DNA from: Spirochaetia bacterium UBA5763
Lineage (GTDB): Bacteria; Spirochaetota; UBA4802; UBA5550
DNA: 64,000 nt
NCBI GenBank assembly: GCA_002418835.1
Contig: DIEX01000019.1
Span: 124,001 to 188,000 of the forward strand
Direction: 5' to 3'
In this document: positions 1 to 8,123 of the stretch, in pieces
Position numbering within the stretch: position 1 is the stretch's first letter
Layout of the letters: the number at the start of each line of letters is the position of its first letter
Position numbers and translations under genes: made by a program
The notes under the pieces: model-generated
Seen by the model: only the letters and a program-made list of their open reading frames with translations
Told to the model about the DNA's origin: nothing
Database searches by the model: none

Positions 1-1137
1 TTTATAAATGTCGAGGGGCTAAGGCATGATATGCTTAACCCGGAGAATATGCCTTTTCTTTACAGGTTTGCCACTGAAAAAGCTTTCAAACTGAGGAAGC
101 ATTACACAACCGGGAATAATACACCTGGAAGCCTGTTTGGTATGCTTACCGGACTTGCGCCATATTACTTCGAGCCTCTCCGCCAGAACAGATTCAGGAA
201 TATCCCTCTCGAAATTCTAAAAAAAGCGGGTTACAGACAGTCGGTTTATTATAACTCTCCGAAAAATTATGAGCATATTTATGAGCATATTATTCAGAGC
301 ACTGAGGGTAAGTACGTCCATGCTCCCGGTGTTCATACTGATGATTATGCACCAAGAGATAAATGGCTCTTTGATCGCTATATACAGGAACTGAAGGGAG
401 ATAGCGGGACAAAACGTTTCGACTATATGCTTGTTAATGTGACGCACTTTAATTATTATTATCCCCCTGAGTTCAGGAAGTATACTCCGGATTTCCGGTC
501 AGACTTTACGATAATAAGCGGGCCGCAGAAAAGTTTTGAAAAGGACAGGGTGGAGCTTAAGAACAGATATATGAATTCTGTCTACTATGCCGATTCTTTA
601 TTTAAACAACTTTTTACCGAGTTGGAGAAAATGGGGAGACTTAAAAATACTATTATTGTTCTTTCAGGTGATCACGGCGAGGAGTTCTGGGAACATGGCA
701 GCTTCGGCCACACATGGGGGCTCAATGATATACAGATCAATCCTGCTGCGTTGATCTATTACCCCGGTATAGATCAGGATGATATAAAGTATAAATATTC
801 CTCTCACCAGGATTTTATGCCCACTACATTTGATTTGATTGGCCTTAATGTGGATTATAAAACCTTTATGACAGGTAAATCACTTATTAAGTATTCCTCT
901 GATCTTGATTATGCAATCTCTTCTCTTGGTATATTGGTGAGTTTTAAAAGAAACGGATACGTCGTCATGGGGAACGGGTATAAGATACTTTACAGGAATA
1001 ACATGGATCTTAACAAATCACCCTATGCGATTTATGATGAGCATGATCGCACTCTTGAAGATTTTGACGCATACAGAGCTGCGGATCTCCTTATGAAAAC
1101 AGCCTCATCTAAAAAGTTGCAGCCTCCGAAAATTTAA
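1..1137 (+). CDS. sulfatase/alkaline-phosphatase superfamily hydrolase (5' end cut by window)
   Basis: The reading frame is open from base 1 and the first residues read as the beginning of the sulfatase fold (FINVEGLRHDM, with a metal-site acidic residue), so the true start lies left of the window. The motif GNNTPGSLFGMLTG places the likely Thr nucleophile, SGDHGEEFWEHG gives the second metal-binding Asp/His pair, and SFGHTWG gives a further His. This arrangement is typical of LtaS/YejM-like phospho- or sulfo-transfer enzymes that sit in the membrane with a periplasmic catalytic domain; any N-terminal membrane region would be outside the window. The substrate cannot be told from this part. 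It converges with the next gene and their stop codons overlap by 4 bases. Confidence 0.8.
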   Translation, partial: FINVEGLRHDMLNPENMPFLYRFATEKAFKLRKHYTTGNNTPGSLFGMLTGLAPYYFEPLRQNRFRNIPLEILKKAGYRQSVYYNSPKNYEHIYEHIIQSTEGKYVHAPGVHTDDYAPRDKWLFDRYIQELKGDSGTKRFDYMLVNVTHFNYYYPPEFRKYTPDFRSDFTIISGPQKSFEKDRVELKNRYMNSVYYADSLFKQLFTELEKMGRLKNTIIVLSGDHGEEFWEHGSFGHTWGLNDIQINPAALIYYPGIDQDDIKYKYSSHQDFMPTTFDLIGLNVDYKTFMTGKSLIKYSSDLDYAISSLGILVSFKRNGYVVMGNGYKILYRNNMDLNKSPYAIYDEHDRTLEDFDAYRAADLLMKTASSKKLQPPKI

Positions 1138-1931
1138 GGGAAATTTATTGCTTCAATAAGGGAGCCGGTAACAGCATCGTAATCCGGTTCCCTGTCAACC
1201 CTTCCGAGTTCGTATGTTATACACATGATTTTATTCTTATGCTGCGCGGTGAAGCTTCCCAATGATCCCGGTGTAGTGTAGCCTATGTCGTGAGATATGG
1301 GGAACCCGGTTATTAACGACATCTTTTCGGCGATTTCAATTGGTGTGTTATTGTCCGGATAGATCGCGCCGAATGGCTGATGCATCTGTATCACCATTGC
1401 CGGGTGATAGATGTTTACCGCTTCAACTGCTGTAAGCGTTTCAGGTTCAGAAACGGGCTCCTGTCCGGGGTTGTTATGGTCTTTGATGTACTCTGAACTC
1501 CATGTGGATGAGGGGAAGTTTCTGTTTATATCAATACCGTTACCGTTAGTCCGTGTACCAATACTGAGTCCATCAGGGTTGAGGCATGGAATAAGCACTG
1601 CGCGGTTTTTTATCAGGCCCGGATTTTTTTCAAGTTGCTTCGCAAGTTTGATCACAGCAATAACGCTGGCCGGCTCATCTCCATGTATCCCGCCGATAAT
1701 GAGTACTGTTTTCGGGCCCTGACCGAATTCTCGTATGAAAATTTCGTTACCCAGGTTTGATGCTCCAGTGATTGACCAGTGATGATTATTCTCGAGTTTT
1801 TTGTGAAGAGCAATTGCTTTTTTTATGATTCTGTTGTGTCTGCTGTGTGATCCGGATGTGGCATTTGAGTTTAAAATGAAAATCAACAAAAGTACCAGAA
1901 AAATGTTTTTAAATCTTTTTATCTTGGTCAA
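1134..1931 (-). CDS. secreted M14-family zinc carboxypeptidase
   Basis: The protein has the M14 zinc signature: GGIHGDEP supplies the first His and Glu ligands, a third His lies in VIQMHQPFG, NPDGLSIGTRTNGNGIDINR is the substrate Arg/Asn region, and ITYELG near the C-terminus holds the catalytic Glu. Family members of this size (about 265 residues) include murein-peptide amidases such as MpaA, so a peptidoglycan peptide substrate is plausible but not proven. I chose a TTG start at 1931 because an AGGT ribosome site lies 6 bases upstream and the protein then begins with a clean signal peptide (MTKIKRFKNIFLVLLLIFIL). A GTG at 1985 or ATG at 1961 would add residues without a ribosome site. Confidence 0.8.
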   Translation of the reverse strand: MTKIKRFKNIFLVLLLIFILNSNATSGSHSRHNRIIKKAIALHKKLENNHHWSITGASNLGNEIFIREFGQGPKTVLIIGGIHGDEPASVIAVIKLAKQLEKNPGLIKNRAVLIPCLNPDGLSIGTRTNGNGIDINRNFPSSTWSSEYIKDHNNPGQEPVSEPETLTAVEAVNIYHPAMVIQMHQPFGAIYPDNNTPIEIAEKMSLITGFPISHDIGYTTPGSLGSFTAQHKNKIMCITYELGRVDREPDYDAVTGSLIEAINFP

Positions 1932-2056
1932 TATTTTACCTGTGATTATCAAAAATTGCATTTGTGATAGGGTTAAGACTATCACATTTAAAGTTTAAGA
2001 TTATTTTTATAATGTCAAGATATTTAAATGAATAGATAAGACGGTTTTAGCAGTAA

Positions 2057-2094
2057 GAAGACAACACATGGAATGTTATACATGTGTTGTCTTC
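2057..2094. repeat. perfect 14-bp inverted repeat between two leftward genes
   Basis: Arms GAAGACAACACATG and CATGTGTTGTCTTC are separated by 10 bases. It lies downstream of the PPOX-fold gene and about 125 bases upstream of the peptidase start. Read leftward, the hairpin is followed by TTACTGC rather than a run of T, so it is not a textbook terminator in the direction of the flanking genes. Read rightward it is followed by a T-rich stretch, but no rightward gene ends here. It could be a weak terminator or an operator. Confidence 0.6.
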
Positions 2095-2130
2095 ATTTCT
2101 CTTTAATTTAAAAACGTACATGGTCTAATT

Positions 2131-2508
2131 TTAAATTATTTTTTTTGAGCCTGAAAAAACCTCTTCCACTGTTAATGCGGCAGCAGCGTGCCCCGGATGT
2201 TTCGCGGGATTCCATTTTTTCATGTCATCAAAAATTTTACCTTCTGAATGTAACTGGATGGAACCTTTCACCTGGTATGATGTGCCGTTTTTTGTAATGA
2301 ACAGTATTGAAGCTTTACTCCCTGCAAGAATGTTCTTTCTGGTTTTATCAAAATAATTATCAGCAACAACTATTGTGCTTTCATCATATCTGCTTATACA
2401 TGTTGCGTAAATTGAGTTGGGCTTTCCTGATTCATCAACAGTTGTAAGGATAACGGGGCCTGATTTTTCCTCCCATGCTTTAATCACTTCTTCTGGTAAT
2501 ACTTTCAT
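2131..2508 (-). CDS. pyridoxamine 5'-phosphate oxidase-like FMN-binding protein
   Basis: A 125-residue single-domain protein with the split-barrel PPOX pattern: an N-terminal helix (MKVLPEEVIKAWEEK), the strand PVILTTVDESGKPNSIYAT, and a second strand block STIVVADNYFDKTRKNI in which the Lys/Arg would contact flavin phosphate. Family members bind FMN, or sometimes F420 or heme, and reduce unknown substrates. The start has a good AAGGAG site. It is the last gene of the long leftward Fur-headed cluster, 52 bases after the preceding gene. Its specific substrate is unknown. Confidence 0.8.
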   Translation of the reverse strand: MKVLPEEVIKAWEEKSGPVILTTVDESGKPNSIYATCISRYDESTIVVADNYFDKTRKNILAGSKASILFITKNGTSYQVKGSIQLHSEGKIFDDMKKWNPAKHPGHAAAALTVEEVFSGSKKII

Positions 2509-2560
2509 AATGTCTCCTTTGCCGGTTTATATAAAATTATTGAAAATAAATAATTTGCTT

Positions 2561-2872
2561 TTAATCTTTCGCTTCCCAGTACATTTTAATATCAAGTACA
2601 GGGCTTCCATTAATAGCGTCGAGCCCTTCCACGTAAAGAGTTGTTCCTTCAATTCTAATAAGCTTTACATTCTGAATTGCAAGGCGTGATAAACGGTTTG
2701 GTGTCCGTGAAGCGAATACTCCGGTTTTTTTGCCGTCAAGTCCGCGATGAAACACGGATTTAACAGGGCCGGATTTATGAAGATAATAGATCACAGTCAT
2801 CATCTCATCCTTTTCTTTGCCGCAGAATGAACAGGTGTCTTTCATCGCATTATTTTTTCTGCTGAAAAACAA
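2561..2872 (-). CDS. degenerate, N-terminally short TrmO/UPF0066-like protein with CxxC motif
   Basis: Residues from about 26 onward align with the C-terminal half of the TrmO (TsaA, tRNA N6-methyltransferase) domain that is intact in the fusion gene at 6709-8112. GVFASRTPNR here corresponds to GLFATRAPSR there, and LYVEGLDAINGSPVLDIKMY to LYLDGIDMLDGTPIVDIKPY. The N-terminal half of the domain is missing and replaced by a short segment with CSFCGKEKDE, a possible metal-binding CxxC. The family's RPNPIG motif has become RLSRLA, so methyltransferase activity is unlikely. The start is uncertain: TTG at 2872 has a GGAG 11 bases away, and ATG at 2848 has none. It may be a repurposed paralogue. 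Confidence 0.65.
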   Translation of the reverse strand: MFFSRKNNAMKDTCSFCGKEKDEMMTVIYYLHKSGPVKSVFHRGLDGKKTGVFASRTPNRLSRLAIQNVKLIRIEGTTLYVEGLDAINGSPVLDIKMYWEAKD

Positions 2873-2888
2873 TCAGCAGTTTTCTCCT

Positions 2889-3464
2889 TCAAAATGATTC
2901 AGTTTTATGCCACCCTTCCTGCGGCATCGAATCAAAGCATGTTGGCTTGGGGTTAATCCATTTCCCTTCGGGAGTGATCTCCCATTTAGTATAAAAATCC
3001 ATGGGTGACGCGGTTTTATCTATCCTGTAACCTTCCGGGTGATATCCTTTTTTTATCTCTGAAGCATTAAAATTCTGATCCATAATAATTCCTCTTTCTG
3101 CTGCATTTAAATATGTTTTATTCCTGAAAAAAGTTCTGATAATATCAACGGTTTTTTTGAAAAAAACAATCCCCCACTGTTTTAATCCAGCGAAGAAAGC
3201 TGCAATAATCCCTGTGGTGCCGATCCCTACAGGACATCCCTGTGTTCCGCATATAGGACATACGCTGTTAACAGCAAGGGCTCCTGCGAAAATTGACCAC
3301 CACCCCGCAAAGCGGAGCAGCCCGTGATACTTGAGCTTCTGTACAAGTGTCATATTCTCTATAGCATCCTGTACTACTCCCGGATCCGGGGCTGTGGCAC
3401 ATTCATGGCAATGACACTCCCGGTGAATTTCGTGATCCACCGGGAGGCTGTTCGTCATATTCAT
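2889..3464 (-). CDS. unrecognised Cys-rich protein with membrane segment(s)
   Basis: I do not recognise the family. The 191-residue protein begins with a Cys/His-rich stretch (HRECHCHEC), then has a hydrophobic segment around residues 50-66 (GLLRFAGWWSIFAGALAV), followed by CPICGTQGCPVGIGTTG and a second hydrophobic part (IIAAFFAGL). The C-terminal third is hydrophilic and Trp/Pro-rich. The two CxxC-type clusters suggest metal or Fe-S binding at a membrane. It starts 7 bases after the stop of the CoA-disulfide-reductase/rhodanese gene, so it is co-transcribed and may act with it in sulfur or redox chemistry. That functional link is inference only. Confidence 0.65.
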   Translation of the reverse strand: MNMTNSLPVDHEIHRECHCHECATAPDPGVVQDAIENMTLVQKLKYHGLLRFAGWWSIFAGALAVNSVCPICGTQGCPVGIGTTGIIAAFFAGLKQWGIVFFKKTVDIIRTFFRNKTYLNAAERGIIMDQNFNASEIKKGYHPEGYRIDKTASPMDFYTKWEITPEGKWINPKPTCFDSMPQEGWHKTESF

Positions 3465-3470
3465 ACTATA

Positions 3471-5171
3471 CTATTTTTCCCTGGGGAAAGGCCACGCCAT
3501 TACGCCGCCTTCCATGACTTTGACATTAGTCCAGCCGCGCCCTTCAAGCACACGTGCTGCTTCATATCCGCGCAGAGATATTTTGCAGAAGCATATGATC
3601 TCAGCAGATTTGTCTTCCGGAAGTTCATTAAGACGGCTCCGCAGGGCGCCGAGCGGAATAAGATGTTCACCAATGCCGAGCCTCATCAGCTCAAATTCAT
3701 CAGGCCCCCTTGTATCAAGGATAAACGGTTTTTCGCCTGCATCAAGTTTTTTCTTTACATCAGCGCAGGAGATCCCTTTCATGCGGCCTTTAAGTTTATT
3801 CTGAATGATATGAGCTCCAGCAATGGAGTGGTCAACGGCAAGTGAGAATGGCGGAGCATAAGGTAGGTCAGCATTAATCATATCTTCAACTGTGAGTTTC
3901 CCCCTGATAGCCATTGCCCATATTGCAAGCTGCTTGCTTACATCTCCGGGGCCGACACACTGCACGCCGAGAATTTTACCTGTTTTTCTTTCAACAACGA
4001 TCTTTGTTACAAGAAGCAGTCCTGTCATAAATCCCGGTTTATCCGGGCTCGCGTTTATTACTGTTTCAATGTCGGTATATCCTGCTGTCCGCGCCGCTTT
4101 TTCTGAAAGGCCTGTGGAGCCTGCTGCGAAATCAAATACTTTGCAGATCCCTGTCTGGATTGTTCCGGGGAATGTTACACTGTTACCTGCTGCGGCATTT
4201 TCACCCGCAACACGTCCCTGGAGGTTCGCGAGGTCACCATATGGTGCATGAACTTTTTTCCCTGTGATAATATTGAGAGATTCAACACAGTCCCCTGCGG
4301 CATAGATGTCAGTATCTGATGTCTGCATATATTCATTTACAAGTATTCCCCCTGTTGCACCAAGGAGCAGCCCCGCGTCTTTAGCAAGGGCGGTGTTCGG
4401 GTTCACACCGATTGCGACAACAGCCAGTTCGCACGGAAGTTCTGTTCCATTCTGGAGTTTAACACCTGTCAGCTTCCCGTTCTCACCAAGGAACTCCGCT
4501 ACACCGTTGTCAGTGATTACGTTTGCACCTTTGCTTTTTACATGGTTTTCAACAAGTTTTGCCAGTTCCCAGTCAAGGAAAGTGAGGAGCTGGGGAAGCA
4601 TCTCAACAACAGTAATTTCGATACCCGCAAGCTGGAGAGCCTCACATGTTTCAATTCCGATAAGCCCTCCGCCGATGACAACAGCTTTCTGTATTTTTTT
4701 CTCATCACGGATCTTCCTGAGGTAGTCAGCATCCTTCATCGACTGAAGTGTAGTTATGCCGTCAAGGTCTGCTCCGGGGACAGGTATTTTTCTCGGTACA
4801 GAACCGGCAGTTATTATCAGTCTGTCATAGGGGAGAACCTCCTCTGCACCGGTTTTCAGATTTTTTACTGTAAGAGTTTTTGCTTTTCTGTCAATTTTAG
4901 TAGCTTCGGTTTCAGTTTTTGCCACAATACCCTTTGCGTTCAGGTAAAACTTCGGGTCACGCACAACACCTGTTGGTGTGCAGAGGAGCATGTTGCGGTC
5001 ATCAAAAACTCCACCTACATAATACGGGTATCCGCATGAAGCCATTGAGAGATCCGGCGCTTTCTGTATTATTGTGATATCAGCATTTTCGTCAAGTCTT
5101 CGGGCTTTTGCGGCTGACTTGGGCCCTGCTGCGGAACCACCGATAACCAGTATTTTTTTCTTGTCATTCAT
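3471..5171 (-). CDS. FAD-dependent CoA-disulfide reductase with C-terminal rhodanese domain
   Basis: A 566-residue fusion. Residues 1 to about 450 are a pyridine-nucleotide-disulfide oxidoreductase: FAD site VIGGSAAG at residues 9-16, single redox Cys46 in ASCGYPYYVGG (the CoA-disulfide reductase pattern, not the CxxxxC of glutathione reductase), NAD(P)H site VVIGGGLIGIE, and a second FAD motif IYAAGDCVE. Residues about 470-566 are a rhodanese domain with Cys529 in the loop CKISLRGYEA. The same architecture is known as CoADR-RHD or NADH-dependent persulfide/polysulfide reductase. Likely role: reduction of CoA disulfide, CoA persulfide or polysulfide in the cytosol. It has an AGGAG site and lies in the Fur-headed cluster. 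Confidence 0.92.
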   Translation of the reverse strand: MNDKKKILVIGGSAAGPKSAAKARRLDENADITIIQKAPDLSMASCGYPYYVGGVFDDRNMLLCTPTGVVRDPKFYLNAKGIVAKTETEATKIDRKAKTLTVKNLKTGAEEVLPYDRLIITAGSVPRKIPVPGADLDGITTLQSMKDADYLRKIRDEKKIQKAVVIGGGLIGIETCEALQLAGIEITVVEMLPQLLTFLDWELAKLVENHVKSKGANVITDNGVAEFLGENGKLTGVKLQNGTELPCELAVVAIGVNPNTALAKDAGLLLGATGGILVNEYMQTSDTDIYAAGDCVESLNIITGKKVHAPYGDLANLQGRVAGENAAAGNSVTFPGTIQTGICKVFDFAAGSTGLSEKAARTAGYTDIETVINASPDKPGFMTGLLLVTKIVVERKTGKILGVQCVGPGDVSKQLAIWAMAIRGKLTVEDMINADLPYAPPFSLAVDHSIAGAHIIQNKLKGRMKGISCADVKKKLDAGEKPFILDTRGPDEFELMRLGIGEHLIPLGALRSRLNELPEDKSAEIICFCKISLRGYEAARVLEGRGWTNVKVMEGGVMAWPFPREK

Positions 5172-5198
5172 GTTTTACTCCTGCTTTTTTTTGTTTTA

Positions 5199-6161
5199 TT
5201 ATTTAAACTTTCTTAAATAAAATTTCCGTTTATTAAATTCACTTTCGATGAGATCCCCTTTTTCTAATAGATGCTGAACTGTTTTCCAGTCTGCTCCGGC
5301 GTTCGAGAGGAATAAATCCATGCTGTCATCTCTCATGGGGTGAACAGATGTGATGCTTAATATATCTTCAATAATATTGCCTGTATGGCTGAATTCATTA
5401 CCTTCATGTCCGGTTATACACTGAACATTAAGACCGCTATCAGTGAAGATCCTGTATGCATCAATTACTGTCCCCTCATCCGGCTGCATGACGTTTTGTT
5501 CTGCCGGAGGCCTTGTGGGTATTGAGATATAAGCTCTCTGCGGGTTTAGTGCTCTGATAAAATTTGCGGTTGTTGAGAACTCTTTTCCCGCTGTATTGAT
5601 ACCCTGAACCAGCATAGTTTCTGTATTAAGATCACCGCTATAACATAGAGAGAAGAGCACCATCCCCCGTTGAATCCCGGCTAAATTAAGAGCAATATGC
5701 GGCCTGTTGATTTTTCGCCAGACTGTGTCAGTAGTTGTGTCAACCTTCAGGGAAACCCGGTCTGCTTCCATAAGGTCCCCTCTTACTTTTTCATCAGACA
5801 TAAGAGATGAATTGGTGATTACTGCAATTTTTATCCCGGTTTTTTTAAGCAGGCGTATAGTAGTACCTATGTTGAGGTCCAGGGTCGGCTCTCCATCCGG
5901 GACAAAGGAGATGTAATCAATGGTGTCATTATTTTTAAACACTTCATTAATTTTTATATCAGCCTGTCTGAGTACATCTTCAGGAGCGTAGAAACTTTTC
6001 CGTTCCGTGCTGATTTTTTTATTCCTGCCGAGTTGACAGTATATGCATGAATAGGTGCAATGCATCGGGGGAATGTTGTTTATCCCCAGACTGTGTCCAA
6101 ATCTGCGTGAGGGAACAGGCCCGAAAACAATATTATTTAATAACCCGTTATTCATCTGCAA
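5199..6161 (-). CDS. radical SAM protein of the COG0731 type
   Basis: The radical SAM cluster motif CTYSCIYC sits at Cys35, Cys39 and Cys42, preceded by the family hallmark FGPVPSRRFGHSLG. Later segments SFVPDGEPTL and KVDTTTDTVWRKINRP fit the SAM-binding barrel. The last 50 residues look like a small winged-helix (VQHLLEKGDLIESEFNKRKF). The substrate is unknown; relatives are annotated only as Fe-S oxidoreductases. A TTG start at 6161 is supported by an AGGA site 6 bases upstream, and it overlaps the end of the DnaJ gene by 14 bases, which indicates translational coupling. An ATG at 6155 lacks good spacing. Confidence 0.88.
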   Translation of the reverse strand: MQMNNGLLNNIVFGPVPSRRFGHSLGINNIPPMHCTYSCIYCQLGRNKKISTERKSFYAPEDVLRQADIKINEVFKNNDTIDYISFVPDGEPTLDLNIGTTIRLLKKTGIKIAVITNSSLMSDEKVRGDLMEADRVSLKVDTTTDTVWRKINRPHIALNLAGIQRGMVLFSLCYSGDLNTETMLVQGINTAGKEFSTTANFIRALNPQRAYISIPTRPPAEQNVMQPDEGTVIDAYRIFTDSGLNVQCITGHEGNEFSHTGNIIEDILSITSVHPMRDDSMDLFLSNAGADWKTVQHLLEKGDLIESEFNKRKFYLRKFK

Positions 6162-6693
6162 TTACAATCCTGATAAAGAAATCATCACCTGTGCCGCTGT
6201 TCATACAGCGAAGAACTGTGCCATGCTGAAGATTCCCCGGTAGTCTTACCTGAAATGCTGCTTCGTCAGAAGCATTAGCCGGCTTAATTGAAATTTCAGC
6301 GCCATGAACCGCCTCCTCACGTGTAACAGAAATTTCGTGGATGGCCATATTCTGCATCAGGTGACTCCAGGCGGCTCTTCCGCCACGGCCTCTTCCGCAG
6401 CCGCAGCCCCTTTTTCCGGCGCATCCCATCCCCCCCTGCATATTCCCTGAACCATACATAGATTCAAACATGGAGCGCCCTGTCCGGTCATATAACACCC
6501 GTTTTTCGGGATCACTCAGAACTTCGTAAGCCTGGCTGATCTCTTTGAATCTCTCTTCGGCTTCAATGTCCCCTGGATTCTTATCCGGATGAAAACGGTG
6601 AGCCAGTGTCCTGAAAGATTTTTTTATATCATCAGGTGAAGCGTCTCTCTTTATATTTAACAGCGTGTAATAATCTGCCGCAGTGACTGACAT
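6148..6693 (-). CDS. DnaJ-domain protein with Gly/Arg/Cys-rich linker
   Basis: Residues 5-72 are a J-domain with the essential HPD at 35-37, so it should stimulate a Hsp70 (DnaK). Residues 87-106 form an unusual GGMGCAGKRGCGCGRGRGGR stretch, which replaces the zinc-finger and G/F regions of true DnaJ. The remaining about 70 residues resemble a fragment of the DnaJ C-terminal substrate domain (VRLPGNLQHGTVLR). At 181 residues it is far shorter than DnaJ (about 375), so it is a specialised co-chaperone. Its place beside Fe-S and redox genes suggests a role in protein or cluster maturation, but that is inference. Confidence 0.85.
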   Translation of the reverse strand: MSVTAADYYTLLNIKRDASPDDIKKSFRTLAHRFHPDKNPGDIEAEERFKEISQAYEVLSDPEKRVLYDRTGRSMFESMYGSGNMQGGMGCAGKRGCGCGRGRGGRAAWSHLMQNMAIHEISVTREEAVHGAEISIKPANASDEAAFQVRLPGNLQHGTVLRCMNSGTGDDFFIRIVIADE

Positions 6694-6708
6694 TATAATC
6701 CTCCGGTT

Positions 6709-8112
6709 TTAGCTTTCGTTAGTATTTATCATTTTATTGTAATCCCGTCTTCCGCGTTTTAGCGCGTCAGCTTCTTCAATAGAATCCTGCCAGCCGTTTC
6801 TGGTATTTTCGATCTTATCAAAGCGTGCAGTATAGGGTTTTATGTCAACAATGGGAGTTCCATCGAGCATATCGATCCCGTCAAGGTAGAGACGGTTCCC
6901 TTCCACTGATATCAGTTTAACGATACTCATCCCTATGGGATTTGGTCTTGAAGGGGCGCGTGTGGCGAAGAGGCCTCTTACCTCTGTATCAAGAAAAGGT
7001 TTAACATGAAGTTTTACCGGCTCCGATTTATGGAGCTGAAACAGTATATAAATATGAGAAAATCCGTCCAGGTCTTTTAGTCCGTCAGCATATTCAGGGA
7101 ATATTTCAGCATATCCTCCGCATCCTTCAGCATAAATCGGCTGTATCGGGGTTTCGGAGGGTGTGATGTGTTCGCTGTGAATTATCCCTATGGGCCTGCA
7201 TGTAAATGGTAACGGAGTTGTATTCTGTTTCTTCACAGCCGCCTCTTTATCTTTATCTGCCGGAAGAGAACGTATTATTGCATGAGTCCCCACAGGAAAG
7301 CCGGTATGATCAGCAATAAGATGACACTTGACTTTAAGAAGAAAAAATATCTCCTTATTCTCATCGCAGAGTGTTTCGTAATTCCCCTGGCCTTTGGCAA
7401 TGACCATATCAGCTTCATTAAAAAATTTTCTGAACTCTTCACTGCATTCAGCAAGTATTGTTCCCGGTGCGTCGGAACCGTTTGTAATTACAGGAACCAG
7501 TTTATCAAGACCCGCAGCCTGTGCGTCATCAATAGTGGCATCATTAATTACAGGGAAGCCGCGCACAGCAAGTGTAACTCTATCCGGGCCGATTTTTTCA
7601 ATGAGTAACCTGTCAAAAATGATCTCCCCGGCATTATCAGCGATATATAAAATTTTCTTTGCACGTGAAATCTCATGTATGAATTCATCAGGATCTCCTG
7701 CAAGTTCCTCTGAGTATGATGCTTCAATTGATTTAAGAACTTCAGCTTCAGTAAGCCCTGACTTGACACCGGAGTCTATCACGTTTCCGGCAATTGCAAG
7801 TCTCATTGCCGCGAGTAAAGGGTCATCCGCGCTGTTTATTCTTTCTTTTAACTGGTCTGTCATAGATAGAATAAGATCATTGAAACTGTTTTTTACCGAT
7901 TTATACGGATCAATAATTCCTGACATTTCACGCAGCTTTCTGTGAATAGCTGCTGCTATTTCAGGGGGAGTGAGTGAAAATTCTGTTTCAGACATTTTTT
8001 TCAGAATTTCCCGCAGGGCTCTCTCCTGAAAATCATAATCTGAAGATGAGAATCCGGACGCATCAATAGCCTGACGTATCAGGCATGGTACACATTCAAG
8101 ACTTGTTATCAT
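6709..8112 (-). CDS. fusion of DUF89 (damage-control phosphatase-like) and TrmO/UPF0066 domains
   Basis: The N-terminal about 300 residues belong to DUF89/ARMT1-like metal-dependent phosphatases: the start ECVPCLIRQA, the metal region YIADNAGEIIFD, and AKGQGNYETL with KVKCHLIADH. The family removes phosphate from damaged metabolites. The C-terminal about 150 residues (from PIGIIHSEH) are an intact TrmO domain with GLFATRAPSRPNPIG and DGTPIVDIKPY; TrmO methylates N6 of t6A37 in some tRNAs using SAM. I know of no standard link between the two activities. ATG at 8112 has a GGA upstream and avoids overlap with the previous gene. The GTG at 8157 has its AGGA directly abutting, which is too close. 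Confidence 0.85.
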   Translation of the reverse strand: MITSLECVPCLIRQAIDASGFSSSDYDFQERALREILKKMSETEFSLTPPEIAAAIHRKLREMSGIIDPYKSVKNSFNDLILSMTDQLKERINSADDPLLAAMRLAIAGNVIDSGVKSGLTEAEVLKSIEASYSEELAGDPDEFIHEISRAKKILYIADNAGEIIFDRLLIEKIGPDRVTLAVRGFPVINDATIDDAQAAGLDKLVPVITNGSDAPGTILAECSEEFRKFFNEADMVIAKGQGNYETLCDENKEIFFLLKVKCHLIADHTGFPVGTHAIIRSLPADKDKEAAVKKQNTTPLPFTCRPIGIIHSEHITPSETPIQPIYAEGCGGYAEIFPEYADGLKDLDGFSHIYILFQLHKSEPVKLHVKPFLDTEVRGLFATRAPSRPNPIGMSIVKLISVEGNRLYLDGIDMLDGTPIVDIKPYTARFDKIENTRNGWQDSIEEADALKRGRRDYNKMINTNES

Positions 8113-8123
8113 AAATAGTTCCG

